NCBI GenBank assembly: GCA_041753575.1
Contig: JBGSUA010000128.1
Span: 41,467-105,466 of the forward strand
Source: CG2-30-51-40 sp041753575
Lineage (GTDB): Bacteria; Desulfobacterota; DSM-4660; Desulfatiglandales; Desulfatiglandaceae
DNA: 64,000 nt
Direction: 5' to 3'
This document shows positions 35,730 through 44,590 of the stretch, piece after piece. The notes beneath the pieces are model-generated. The model ran no database searches. It saw only the letters and a list, made by a program, of their open reading frames with translations, and had not been told where the DNA came from. The position numbers and the translations under genes are program-made. Position 1 is the stretch's first letter. The number at the start of each line of letters is the position of its first letter.

Positions 35730-36986
35730 ATGAAAGAAGCGCCGAAACTGAACCTTAAAAGAAGCCTGGAATTGTTTGAAGAGGCAAAGGATCTGGTTCC
35801 AGGCGGAGTCTTGGGGGCAAGAAGGCCCGGTGATTTCATCATGGGAGAATATCCGATTTTCCTTGAGTATGGAAAAGGCTGCAAGCTGATAGACGTCGAC
35901 GGAAACGAATATATAGATTTTCTTTGCGGTTACGGACCGATCATCCTCGGTTACAGGGAAGATGAGGTTGACGATGCCGTCATGAGGCAGATTAAGGATA
36001 AGGGATTCTGCTTCACCCTTACTCAACGATATCAGAATGATCTCGCACGGAAGTTAAATGAGGTCATACCGAGCGCCGAGATGAGCATTTTCCTTAAGAC
36101 CGGTTCGGATGGGACGACAGCGGCAATTCGAATCGCGAGGGCATACACGAACCGGGTTAAGATCATGCGATGCGGCTACCATGGATGGCATGACTGGTGC
36201 GTCGAGATGAAGGGGGGCGTCCCTGAGAAGCTCTACGAGGATGTCCATGGATTTCACTATAACGATCTCGATGAGATCGAAGACCTGATGAAGAAACACG
36301 GGGACCAGACAGCGGCCATCATCATGACGCCCTTCGGGCACCCCCTTCATCAGAAGATGGAGACGCCCAAGCCGGGTTTCCTTGAAGGGGTAAGGAAACT
36401 TGCAGACAAATACGGAGCCGTTCTTGTCTTCGACGAGGTACGCACCTGCTTCAGGTTAAGGATGGGCGGGGCTCAGGAGCTTTATGGGGTTACCCCTGAC
36501 CTGACGGTTCTTGGCAAAGGAATGGCAAACGGGTATGCGATAAGCGTTGTTGCAGGAAAGAAGGACGTAATGATGGCCTCAGCATCAAAGCTATTCATCT
36601 CCTCCACCTTCTTCCCGAACAGTGACGGCTATGTAGCCGCGCTCAAGACCATCGAGGTTCTGGAACGCGAACACGTTATTGATGCAATATGGAAAAAGGG
36701 AGACTACCTCCTCAAGGGTATCCGGAAGATCATAGACAGGCACGCAAACGCAGGCGCCGAATTAAGCGGAGTGGCCCCCATGTTCTTCGTCACCTTCACC
36801 AGAGGCGACCCGAATACAACACGGGGCAGACGGACGGATTTTTTTACGCAGATGATACGTAAGGGCTTTTTCTTTACCCCGCATCATCACGGGTACATCT
36901 GCTACAGGCATACGGAACCAGATCTGGACAAGACGATTCAGGCCATGGATGAATCAATGGCCTATGTGAGTGAGAAATATAAATAG
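35730..36986 (+). CDS. Class III PLP aminotransferase (glutamate-1-semialdehyde aminomutase-like)
   Basis: 418 residues. The PLP Lys lies in LTVLGKGMANGYAISVVAGK, preceded by the cofactor-binding VLVFDEVRTCFRL and the CGYHGWHDW loop typical of the HemL-like branch. It is probably not the tetrapyrrole enzyme, because no hem gene is nearby and it is set among catabolic genes. It would move an amino group on an amine or amino acid that its neighbours oxidise or reduce. AAGGAGG precedes the ATG. Confidence 0.9.
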   Translation: MKEAPKLNLKRSLELFEEAKDLVPGGVLGARRPGDFIMGEYPIFLEYGKGCKLIDVDGNEYIDFLCGYGPIILGYREDEVDDAVMRQIKDKGFCFTLTQRYQNDLARKLNEVIPSAEMSIFLKTGSDGTTAAIRIARAYTNRVKIMRCGYHGWHDWCVEMKGGVPEKLYEDVHGFHYNDLDEIEDLMKKHGDQTAAIIMTPFGHPLHQKMETPKPGFLEGVRKLADKYGAVLVFDEVRTCFRLRMGGAQELYGVTPDLTVLGKGMANGYAISVVAGKKDVMMASASKLFISSTFFPNSDGYVAALKTIEVLEREHVIDAIWKKGDYLLKGIRKIIDRHANAGAELSGVAPMFFVTFTRGDPNTTRGRRTDFFTQMIRKGFFFTPHHHGYICYRHTEPDLDKTIQAMDESMAYVSEKYK

Positions 36987-36998
36987 CGGGGGGAAGTT

Positions 36999-39278
36999 AT
37001 GAAGGATGATCTTAATATTGTCGGCAAAAGGGTCGTTAGAAGCGACTCGCTTGCCAAGGTCACCGGGAGGGCGCGTTATACCGCGGATCTGAAGTTCCCC
37101 AACATGCTTGCGGCTAAGGTCTTGAGGAGTCCCTTTCCTCATGCCAGAATTCTAGGCATAGACCTGACGCGTGCCCTCAAGGTGCCGGGGGTCAAGGCAG
37201 CCATCAGCGGATTTGATACTTACGGGGTCAAATGGGGAGTCTTCCGCTACACTCAGGATCATTCCATGCTGCCCACGGACAAGGTGCGTTATGTCGGGGA
37301 AGACGTGGCCGCGGTAGCCGCGGTTGATGAGGAAACCGCCATGGAGGCGCTTTCCTACATAAAGGTGGACTACGAACTGCTGTCTGCCGTCTTTGATCCT
37401 GTGGAATCCATGAGCGAGGGCGCGCCGCAGATCCACGAAGCATACAAGAACAACATCAACATCCATGTTCACATTGACGTGGGCGAAGTGGACAAGGCCA
37501 TGAAGGATGCCTATCTGGTCAGGGAGGATACCTTCAAGGCTGCGGGCGAGGCCTATGCCATGATGGAGCCTTATGCGGTGGTTGCTTCCTACGCTAACGG
37601 TTTTTTGGATCTCTGGATGCCGAACGCCGGCCCGCATGTCAGGGCCAAGGCCCTGTCAAACCTGCTCAAGATGCCGCTGAACAAGGTGCGTGTCCGCCAC
37701 ATAAATTCAGGGGGCGCGTTCGGCGATCGTTCTGAGGTGTCGCCGGGCGATTTGGTTGCGTCACTCTTGTCCATCAAGGCCGGAAAGCCGGTGAAGCTTG
37801 TCCTTTCTCGGGAAGAAAACGCCACGAGTACAAGGCAGGTCCACGACTTGATTGCCACGGTCAAGACCGGCATGAAAAAGAGCGGCGTTATAGTGGCAAA
37901 AGATTACCGCGTTATTTATGACGGAGGAGCTTACAGTTCAACCGGCCCAATTGCCACGTCCATTCCGTTTTATGTTTACGAGGAATGCTATCGCTTCCCC
38001 AATGTTCGCTATAACGGGTACAGGGTGTTTACAAATAAATGCATAAGGGGCATGTACGGTTGCCACGGAAGAGCCTTTCTTGCCGGCAACGAGGCGCAGA
38101 TGGACCTTATGGCCAGGGAACTCGGCATGGACCCAGTTGAAATACGGCTTAAAAACGGCCTGACATCCGGAGAGATGACAGCAACGCAGTCCAGGATTTC
38201 AAGCTGCGGCCTGGCACAAACCATAACAACCGCATCGAAAAAGACTGACTTTAAAAAGAGATGGGTCAAGCCGGAAAAAGGAAAAGGCATAGGCATGGGC
38301 TGCATCGCCATCATGTGCGGTTTCCCCATGGGGTTCCGCTCAGGGTCGTCATGTTATGTAAAGATGAATGACGATGGGCAGGCGACGCTAGTGACCGGAC
38401 TTGTGGACAATGGGCAGGGAAATGAATCCATGGTCATTCAGGTCGCATCCGAAATCCTGGGGATTCCCATGGAGGATATCAACCTGATCAATGCCGACAC
38501 GGAGACGACCAACCTTGATCCCGGCGCCTATTCCCAGGCGGCCGCGTTTGTCGGGGCAAATGCGGTGAGGATTGCCTGTGAAAATGCTCGCAAAAGGATC
38601 GTTTCCATAGCAGCGGAAAAACTCGGGGTGGAGGAAGGAGACATCGTCCTCAAAAACCGGCTGGCATTTTCAGGGAAGACACCCGACAAGAAGATGCCCA
38701 TCTCCTGGGTCATAAGGGAGGCCTTTTTCCGCGGAGACCCGATCGTTGCCACAGGCACCTATTTCCCCAATATTGATTTTGAGAGGGAATGGGTATCGAG
38801 ACCCTGGGGACAGATGGCAGGCACATTCTCTTTCGGCACTTCAGTCGCCGAGGTCAGCATCGATAATGAGACCGGCAAGATCACGGTTCCTCATTTTACC
38901 GCCGCGCACGACTGCGGCCGTCCCATTAACCCTATGGTCGTGGAAGGCCAGATGGAAGGCTCCATCCAGCAGGCTGGTATCGCGACGATCATGGAAGAAA
39001 ACCTCTGGAACGGGGGTTTTTTGTTGAACCCCGATCTTCTGGAATATAAGGTGCCCCTTGCGTGCGACATGCCTGATATTGAAACCATTATCGTCAGCTC
39101 CATGGATCCGGAAGGCCCATTCGGAGCCAAGGAAGGGGGCCTCACCATCCGCATGAACGCATACAGCGCCATTGCCTGCGCTGTGGCCAACGCAACCGGG
39201 AATCTCTTCACTGAACTTCCTCTTACCCCCGACAGGGTGTTGAATATCTTAGAGAGAAAGAAGGTTGCTAAAAAATGA
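36999..39278 (+). CDS. Xanthine dehydrogenase-family molybdopterin-binding subunit (HcrA-like)
   Basis: 759 residues, the large Mo-MCD subunit of a three-part hydroxylase/reductase. It starts GKRVVRSDSLAKVTGRARYT and has Mo-cofactor loops GGAFGDRSEV, YGCHGRAF and GLVDNGQGNESM. In the motif that normally reads GAKEASEG or GxxxxGE, this protein has GPFGAKEGGLT, so the catalytic Glu appears to be replaced by Leu. It is followed without gap by FAD and 2Fe-2S subunits. The closest type is 4-hydroxybenzoyl-CoA reductase, judged from the FAD subunit. Substrate unknown. Confidence 0.88.
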   Translation: MKDDLNIVGKRVVRSDSLAKVTGRARYTADLKFPNMLAAKVLRSPFPHARILGIDLTRALKVPGVKAAISGFDTYGVKWGVFRYTQDHSMLPTDKVRYVGEDVAAVAAVDEETAMEALSYIKVDYELLSAVFDPVESMSEGAPQIHEAYKNNINIHVHIDVGEVDKAMKDAYLVREDTFKAAGEAYAMMEPYAVVASYANGFLDLWMPNAGPHVRAKALSNLLKMPLNKVRVRHINSGGAFGDRSEVSPGDLVASLLSIKAGKPVKLVLSREENATSTRQVHDLIATVKTGMKKSGVIVAKDYRVIYDGGAYSSTGPIATSIPFYVYEECYRFPNVRYNGYRVFTNKCIRGMYGCHGRAFLAGNEAQMDLMARELGMDPVEIRLKNGLTSGEMTATQSRISSCGLAQTITTASKKTDFKKRWVKPEKGKGIGMGCIAIMCGFPMGFRSGSSCYVKMNDDGQATLVTGLVDNGQGNESMVIQVASEILGIPMEDINLINADTETTNLDPGAYSQAAAFVGANAVRIACENARKRIVSIAAEKLGVEEGDIVLKNRLAFSGKTPDKKMPISWVIREAFFRGDPIVATGTYFPNIDFEREWVSRPWGQMAGTFSFGTSVAEVSIDNETGKITVPHFTAAHDCGRPINPMVVEGQMEGSIQQAGIATIMEENLWNGGFLLNPDLLEYKVPLACDMPDIETIIVSSMDPEGPFGAKEGGLTIRMNAYSAIACAVANATGNLFTELPLTPDRVLNILERKKVAKK

Positions 39279-40219
39279 TTTTGCCAAAATTTGACTATAA
39301 GAAGGCAGAGGATATCGCTTCGGCGATCGCCCTTTATGAAAGCTCTAAAGGCCAGGCGCGTTATCTGGCCGGTGGAACCGACCTGATCCCGCTGGTAAAA
39401 TTGAGGTTGTCCACGCCTGCGGCCATAATTGATCTGAAGGGCATAAAGCAGCTTAAAACCATTTTAAGCGAGGGCCGCCGCCTGCGCATTGGCGCCAACG
39501 TAACGCTCTTTGAACTGAAAAACCACGCGATGGTGAAGGAGTATTTCCCAGCGCTCTATGAATCGCTTGATGCGACCTCCTGCGAGACTCTCCAGATGCG
39601 TGGAACGATAGGAGGAAATCTTCTCCAGAATACGCGGTGTCTCCTCTACAACAAGTCCCTTGCTTGGAGAAAGGCACGCGGTTTCTGTTACAAGATGGGG
39701 GGGGAGACATGTAATGTCGTACCTAAGGCCAAGGCATGTTTTTCAAACTATTGCAGCGACAATGCCCTGTCCCTCCTGTCCCTTTCAGCCAGTGTGAAGA
39801 TCGCCGGCCCACATGGGGAACGCAAGATAAAGCTCGAAAAGATCTTCAGCGGAGACGGAAGGAATCCCTTTACGCTTGAGCCCGGAGAGATACTTACAGA
39901 GATACATATCCCGCTCAAGCGCTCCAGAGGCGCCTACGAGAAGCTGCGGGTCCGTAACTCCATTGACTATCCTTTGCTGGGAGTCGCCGTTTCCGTGAAT
40001 AACAAGAAGGGCAGGGTCTGCGTCGGGGGTATCGGCCCGGCTCCCCTCATTTATGATCTCAAAGACGTTGAAGGAGCTTCCGTCAAAGAGCCGGCCCAGA
40101 AGGCCCGTCAGGAGGCAAAGCCCGTATCCAACACAACGCTCTCGCCGGCATACCGCAAAAAGATGGTGGATGTTCTCACTCAAAGGGCGATCAAGCGGGC
40201 TATCAAGGAGGCTAAGTGA
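39275..40219 (+). CDS. FAD-binding subunit with extra [4Fe-4S] loop (HcrB-like)
   Basis: 314 residues. FAD contacts are GGTDLIPLVK and the RGTIGGNLLQNTR motif. Directly after it, Cys122, Cys138, Cys146 and Cys155 occur; the spacing equals that which I recall for the additional [4Fe-4S] cluster of Thauera 4-hydroxybenzoyl-CoA reductase beta subunit. This insertion is absent from ordinary XDH FAD subunits and implies low-potential, reductive chemistry. It overlaps the large subunit by 4 bases and the small subunit by one. Confidence 0.88.
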   Translation: MILPKFDYKKAEDIASAIALYESSKGQARYLAGGTDLIPLVKLRLSTPAAIIDLKGIKQLKTILSEGRRLRIGANVTLFELKNHAMVKEYFPALYESLDATSCETLQMRGTIGGNLLQNTRCLLYNKSLAWRKARGFCYKMGGETCNVVPKAKACFSNYCSDNALSLLSLSASVKIAGPHGERKIKLEKIFSGDGRNPFTLEPGEILTEIHIPLKRSRGAYEKLRVRNSIDYPLLGVAVSVNNKKGRVCVGGIGPAPLIYDLKDVEGASVKEPAQKARQEAKPVSNTTLSPAYRKKMVDVLTQRAIKRAIKEAK

Positions 40220-40686
40220 TGAAGAGGATAAAGGTTAGCTTCAGCGTCAATGGTGAAAAGGTCACCTTCCAGGTAAAACCATATGAGACCCTACTTGAAA
40301 CGCTCCGGGAAAGACTCGATCTTATCGGATCTAAAGAGGCCTGCGGCATGGGCGCCTGCGGGGCCTGCACGGTAAACGTTGACGGCATACCGCTCCGATC
40401 ATGTCTTGTGCTCACCCCCGAGGTTAACGGAGCTGCTATTACGACGGTGGAAGGCCTCGCGAAGGATGGAAAACTTCATCCACTGCAGGAGGCCTTTATG
40501 GAGAAAGGCGCCGTTCAGTGCGGTTTCTGCACTTCCGGAATGATCATGACGGCAAAGGCGCTTCTCGACAGAAATGCAAACCCAACGAAAAAGGAGGTCA
40601 TAAAGGCCATGTCCTCCAATATCTGCCGCTGCACCGGATACAAGAAGATCATAGAGGCCGTTGAGGATGCAGCCGCTCGGAAATAA
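40219..40686 (+). CDS. 2Fe-2S iron-sulfur subunit (HcrC/CoxS-like)
   Basis: 155 residues from the ATG at 40219, which shares a base with the preceding stop (TGATG). The plant-type [2Fe-2S] motif is ACGMGACGACTV plus Cys in RSCLV, and the second [2Fe-2S] cluster is held by CGFCTSGMIM and NICRCTGY. It transfers electrons between the Mo and FAD subunits. Last gene of the operon; a strong terminator follows. Confidence 0.93.
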   Translation: MKRIKVSFSVNGEKVTFQVKPYETLLETLRERLDLIGSKEACGMGACGACTVNVDGIPLRSCLVLTPEVNGAAITTVEGLAKDGKLHPLQEAFMEKGAVQCGFCTSGMIMTAKALLDRNANPTKKEVIKAMSSNICRCTGYKKIIEAVEDAAARK

Positions 40687-40720
40687 TCCCTGATCCCCCT
40701 CTCTCAAGGGGGATCAGGGA
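40687..40720. terminator. Bidirectional 14-bp hairpin between convergent genes
   Basis: TCCCTGATCCCCCT and AGGGGGATCAGGGA form a perfect 14-bp stem with a 6-base loop (40701-40706). It lies directly after the 2Fe-2S subunit stop and 6 bases before the stop of the converging ABC transporter gene. On the minus strand it is followed by ATTATTT. Confidence 0.8.
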
Positions 40721-40725
40721 AGAAG

Positions 40726-42531
40726 TTATACGGTCCAACCCCATGTTAAGGAACGGAACCGGCCATCGGGCCGCACGCTCAGTTCCTTCCAGGAGCCCTT
40801 TTCCACGATCCGGCCTTTTTCAAGTACGAAGATTTCGTCGGCCTTGAGAATCGTGGAAGTTCGATGTGCTATGACCACAATGGTCAATTTGCCCCGGAGG
40901 TCGTTGATGGCCTCCTGTATCTGACGCTCGCTTTCTTTATCCAGTGAGCTTGTGGCCTCGTCCAGGAGCAGCAGGGTGGGCCTTCTCAATAGCGCCCTCG
41001 CAAGGGCTATCCGCTGGCGCTCTCCGCCTGACAGCCTTATCCCTCTGTCTCCCACTATCGTTTTCAACCCATCCGGCATGAGGGAGACAAATTCCTCGGC
41101 AGCAGCCATCCTGAGAGCTTCCCAGAGTTCAGCTTCCGTGGCATCCCCTCTGGCCCACAGCAGATTCGACCCGATGCTCTCGTGAAACAGAAAAGTATCC
41201 TGCGGAACGTAACCCACCGACCGGCGCCAGCGATGCAGGAAAGTACCTTTCAGGGTCTGGCCATCAATGCTAACGATACCCTCATCCGGAGAAAGCAGGC
41301 CCATTACCAGGTCAGCCAGGGTGCTCTTTCCTGCCCCGGACGGCCCAACGACAGCCGTCATGACTCCTGCTTGGATTGTCAGGTCAACCTCCCGCAGGGC
41401 CCAGATCCCGGATCCCCTTACATAGCTGAAGGATACTCTGGAAAGGATTATCCCAGTCCGAAGTTCCAAAGGGCTTGCACTTCCCACGAAGGCAGGTTCC
41501 TCGTTAGCCTCGAACCGTTTCTGCATCTCAGCTACCGCATTAAAAGAGGGCAGGGCGTTAGAGATCCTCTGAACAGACTGCTGTATCATTGAAAAACTGG
41601 GCAGCAGCCTTGCAAACAGGAAAACAATGAGAATCAGGCTTCCTGAAGACAGTCCAATAATTTCCAGGGCAATATAGAAGAAACCGGCAAGGGCCGTAGC
41701 AGCTCCAATTTCGTAGTACATCCTGGTTGCCGAGTTGACCCGTGTAAACTGTACCATCCTATCGGTAACACCGTTGGTAATATTTTGGAAAACCTCCTCT
41801 CGCCCTTCATCCAGACTGAGGCTCTTGGCAACCTTCATGCCGCCCAGCCGTTCTGAAACCGTGGAATACAGATCGCTCATTGCCCCCCTGAACGCCTTGC
41901 CTACATCAATCGCTCTACGGTTCAGGGGCCTAAGGATCATGAGAACACCTGCTCCGCATGCCAGGGCGATCAGGGTCATAGAAACCGATATGGTAAAAGA
42001 CACCGCAATGTGCACCGCGGCTATGATTGTGGTTCCGACCAACTGCAGAGACTGATGGGTCGCAAAGCTTACCCTGTCCAGGTCGGAGGTCAACACCTGA
42101 GTGACCTCAGAGGATTTTGTATGCAAGAAAGAAATCCATTCTACACGGCACAGCGCCTGATACAACCTGTTTCGCAAGGCCTGCGAAAATCCGTATTGGA
42201 TCTTGGTTGTAAGGATATCCCTGTAACGGGAGACGGTGGAGTGAGCCGTCACAATTAACACGTAGAGGCTGAGGATAGTCAAGGGAGAAAGAGGAAGACC
42301 CAGGCTCGAAAACGCCCGTGTGAGATAGACCTCAATGCCCAAAGTGCTTCCGGACGCCCCGATTCCGATCATACCCAGAAATGGAATCAACATCAGCAGC
42401 CCGACACCCTGGGTCAAACCCAGCAGGACTCCCAGACCGAGTGATATCCACGCCTGAAGACCCGCATGCTTCAGCAGCGATCTCACAAAGATCAACAGAA
42501 TCCTCTGCCTTTCGTCTTCAGTGGGTTTCAT
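40726..42531 (-). CDS. ABC exporter, fused permease-ATPase (lasso-peptide D-type)
   Basis: 601 residues from the ATG at 42529-42531; upstream frame belongs to the nucleotidyltransferase. An N-terminal six-helix exporter domain (~20-320) is followed by an ATPase with Walker A GPSGAGKSTL, signature LSGGERQRIALARA and Walker B LLLLDEATSSLD. MsbA/McjD-type exporters pump lasso peptides out and confer self-immunity. The gene overlaps the nucleotidyltransferase by 14 bases. Placed at the edge of the lasso locus, it is probably its D component, though lipid or glycan export is possible. Confidence 0.88.
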   Translation of the reverse strand: MKPTEDERQRILLIFVRSLLKHAGLQAWISLGLGVLLGLTQGVGLLMLIPFLGMIGIGASGSTLGIEVYLTRAFSSLGLPLSPLTILSLYVLIVTAHSTVSRYRDILTTKIQYGFSQALRNRLYQALCRVEWISFLHTKSSEVTQVLTSDLDRVSFATHQSLQLVGTTIIAAVHIAVSFTISVSMTLIALACGAGVLMILRPLNRRAIDVGKAFRGAMSDLYSTVSERLGGMKVAKSLSLDEGREEVFQNITNGVTDRMVQFTRVNSATRMYYEIGAATALAGFFYIALEIIGLSSGSLILIVFLFARLLPSFSMIQQSVQRISNALPSFNAVAEMQKRFEANEEPAFVGSASPLELRTGIILSRVSFSYVRGSGIWALREVDLTIQAGVMTAVVGPSGAGKSTLADLVMGLLSPDEGIVSIDGQTLKGTFLHRWRRSVGYVPQDTFLFHESIGSNLLWARGDATEAELWEALRMAAAEEFVSLMPDGLKTIVGDRGIRLSGGERQRIALARALLRRPTLLLLDEATSSLDKESERQIQEAINDLRGKLTIVVIAHRTSTILKADEIFVLEKGRIVEKGSWKELSVRPDGRFRSLTWGWTV

Positions 42532-43792
42532 CGTGAGTTCCTGCTTTGGTTCCCTGCCTGTATACCTTGATTCTCGGTGTGTACCATCTGAAAAACCAGA
42601 AAAAGGGTCTGGTAAGATAGTATAGGGGAAAGAAAACATCGGGCAGAGGCAACTTGTCCCAGTCGCCGTAACCGCTGCGCATATGCAACGCAACAAATGC
42701 CGTCTTGTATCTGAGATCGCTTCTAAGCAATGCGCCGTGAATCTTGCTGGTGATATAAGGATAAGAAAATGGCTTGTAGGATGGTCCATCCGGGCGGCAG
42801 AGCAGGTAGGAGGCCATTCGAACAATTCTTTCAACTCCGCTGTCTTCCGAAGCGACAAGGCTGACAGGCTTGGGCATCGGACTTCCCAGGAAGCGATTGG
42901 CCAGCACGACACCCTCAGCCACCATGCGGGCTGTTCCCAGACGCCTTGCAATGCTTATCAAGGATTCCCAGTCAATGACATCCGGCTGTGTCAGAAGCCT
43001 TGCTATGTCGTTCACCCAGAAAAGTCTAAACCATGAGTGACCGGCCCCGTGAGCGCACAGCAGCAGCATGTTGTGCTCGGGTGAAAGGATCTCCACCTCC
43101 GCGTCCATTATGCTTATTATGCTTCTACTCCCCCACAACGCGTCAAACTCGAAGGGATAAATGTAGCGCTGGCCTAGTCGCCAATGGAGTTCCACCCTGA
43201 TCTCATGCTCTCGAAAGAAGAATCCGAAGTGGTGGTTATTTCTTATATAGTCCAAGGCCTGCTTTCTTGTCAGGCCAAATTCGGGGTCGCTTCGCATAAG
43301 GCCTTGACCTAAGAGCACCTCCTGCGCAGCCATCACCTGGTCCGGGGCTACCATGATGTCCAGATCGCCCACGTGACGGATGCCCAGCGCACCATAGGCC
43401 TGTTGGGAAAGCACTGGGCCCTTGAATGGAAGGACCTGAATCCCCTTTTTCTTAAAGGCCCTTAAGATACGAATCAGCAAGCCTGTCCTCGAAAGAGTCT
43501 CCCTTGCCTTCCGGAGGCGTCTTTCTTTCAATATATCCGTGACCGCTTCCGGTATGATTTGGGCGCCAAAGCGCTTAAGTGCCTGCTGCACAAGGGCAGT
43601 CACCCTGTGATGCTCGACGAGGCTGACGAACGAATTCCAGTCAAAGTCTCTCCCGCATAATGCGGCGATAGACTCGTCTTTCTTCTCCAGGGAATAGTGG
43701 CGAAGACAATAAAGGATGAGCCTAAGCCCGGAAGGAGCTAATTCAAAAGCCAGATTTCGTTGCTTCTTCAAAATAATCGGACGGTGCTCCAT
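42518..43792 (-). CDS. Nucleotidyltransferase-family protein (PF14907 type), lasso tailoring candidate
   Basis: 424 residues. The core motif LPFKGPVLSQQAYG and following RHVGDLDIMV match the large NTP_transf_5 family, with paired Asp for metal binding. Later HWRLGQRY and NMLLLCAHGAGHSWFRLFWVNDI are also typical. Homologues accompany HprK-like kinases in lasso loci such as paeninodin and pseudomycoidin, where, as I recall, the nucleotidyltransferase-like enzyme elaborates the phosphorylated C-terminal Ser with sugars. A similar role here is inference. It is cotranscribed with the ABC exporter. Confidence 0.8.
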   Translation of the reverse strand: MEHRPIILKKQRNLAFELAPSGLRLILYCLRHYSLEKKDESIAALCGRDFDWNSFVSLVEHHRVTALVQQALKRFGAQIIPEAVTDILKERRLRKARETLSRTGLLIRILRAFKKKGIQVLPFKGPVLSQQAYGALGIRHVGDLDIMVAPDQVMAAQEVLLGQGLMRSDPEFGLTRKQALDYIRNNHHFGFFFREHEIRVELHWRLGQRYIYPFEFDALWGSRSIISIMDAEVEILSPEHNMLLLCAHGAGHSWFRLFWVNDIARLLTQPDVIDWESLISIARRLGTARMVAEGVVLANRFLGSPMPKPVSLVASEDSGVERIVRMASYLLCRPDGPSYKPFSYPYITSKIHGALLRSDLRYKTAFVALHMRSGYGDWDKLPLPDVFFPLYYLTRPFFWFFRWYTPRIKVYRQGTKAGTHDETH

Positions 43793-44108
43793 GTCTGGAT
43801 TGAAGGTTCGGGACAGAATGGTATCGGGACAGTTTCTTCCTGTGATATTCTGCCATGCGTTTATGAGAGTCCGGATTTTCCATCACGTTAGAGCATAGAA
43901 TGAGCACATCCCATCGTCAAGACGGCTTTTTTTTGCTTGAATATCTTCACCCCATCCTGTAAGAGAAATTGAGGTTTCCGCGCGGCCGAACGAGACTCAG
44001 GAAGGCGATATTTTCAGTACATGGGAGGCTGAGTCATCATGGCTGGCGGCACGTGTGGTTTTGTATCACTTGACATCCGCATGATGATTCAATGACGGGG
44101 AAATACGC

Positions 44109-44265
44109 TTAACGCATGTTGAAAAATCGCGGTTGTCAGGCTGAGGAAGAACGCACAGATGCAAGGCCTGCAAAATCCCTAGGAATGAGGCGTACATATA
44201 AGTACGCCGCAGTGACGAGGGATGAGCAAAACGCAGCAGATGGGCGTTTTTCAACGGCCTGTTAA
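44109..44265. repeat. 157-bp inverted-repeat-bounded intergenic element
   Basis: The ends TTAAC-GCAT-GTTGAAAAA and TTTTTCAAC-GGCCT-GTTAA are inverted copies. The inside carries a GAGGGATGAGCAAAACGC-type segment and AGGCGTACATATAAGTACGC. I recognise the style from multicopy elements of Geobacter-like genomes. It ends inside the ribosome-binding site of the next gene. The rest of the 483-base gap (43793-44108) shows no convincing gene. Confidence 0.7.
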
Positions 44266-44275
44266 GGAGAATGAA

Positions 44276-44557
44276 ATGGCACTCACAATGTTTAGTAGAA
44301 TTGTTCGTTCAAATAATCCTGTATCAGCTCCAGTAGATGACGAGCTGGTTATGGCCGATGTGGATGCGGGGAAATACTACGGTCTGAACTCCATAGCAAC
44401 AACCATATGGCAGAGCCTGGAAACCCCCGTAACGGTTGAAGAGCTTTGCAGCAAACTCTGTGAAAGCTTCGATGTCTCCAAGGACCAGTGCTCAAAGGAA
44501 ACTCTCGCATTCTTGACGGAGCTGGAATCCCGTAAACTGATATCAGTTGAAGGATAG
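44276..44557 (+). CDS. PqqD-like RiPP recognition element (lasso B1), copy 2
   Basis: 93 residues. The ATG at 44276 follows AAGGAG; the open frame upstream is repeat sequence. It shows the PqqD pattern: DELVMADVDAGKYYGLNSIA, TIWQSLETPVTVEELCSKL and a C-terminal helix ELESRKLISVE. Such proteins bind the leader peptide and deliver it to the modifying enzymes. It is convergent with the radical SAM pair and is one of two B1 homologues in the locus. Confidence 0.88.
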   Translation: MALTMFSRIVRSNNPVSAPVDDELVMADVDAGKYYGLNSIATTIWQSLETPVTVEELCSKLCESFDVSKDQCSKETLAFLTELESRKLISVEG

Positions 44558-44590
44558 GGATAACAAACATGTCCTGCCGGATGCGTAGGC

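Noticed and set aside
44039..44095. 18-residue frame (MAGGTCGFVSLDIRMMIQ) with GGGAGG ten bases before its ATG, considered as a third RiPP precursor
   Set aside because: No leader motif (no YxxP...T) and no core with a suitable Asp/Glu; too short to support.
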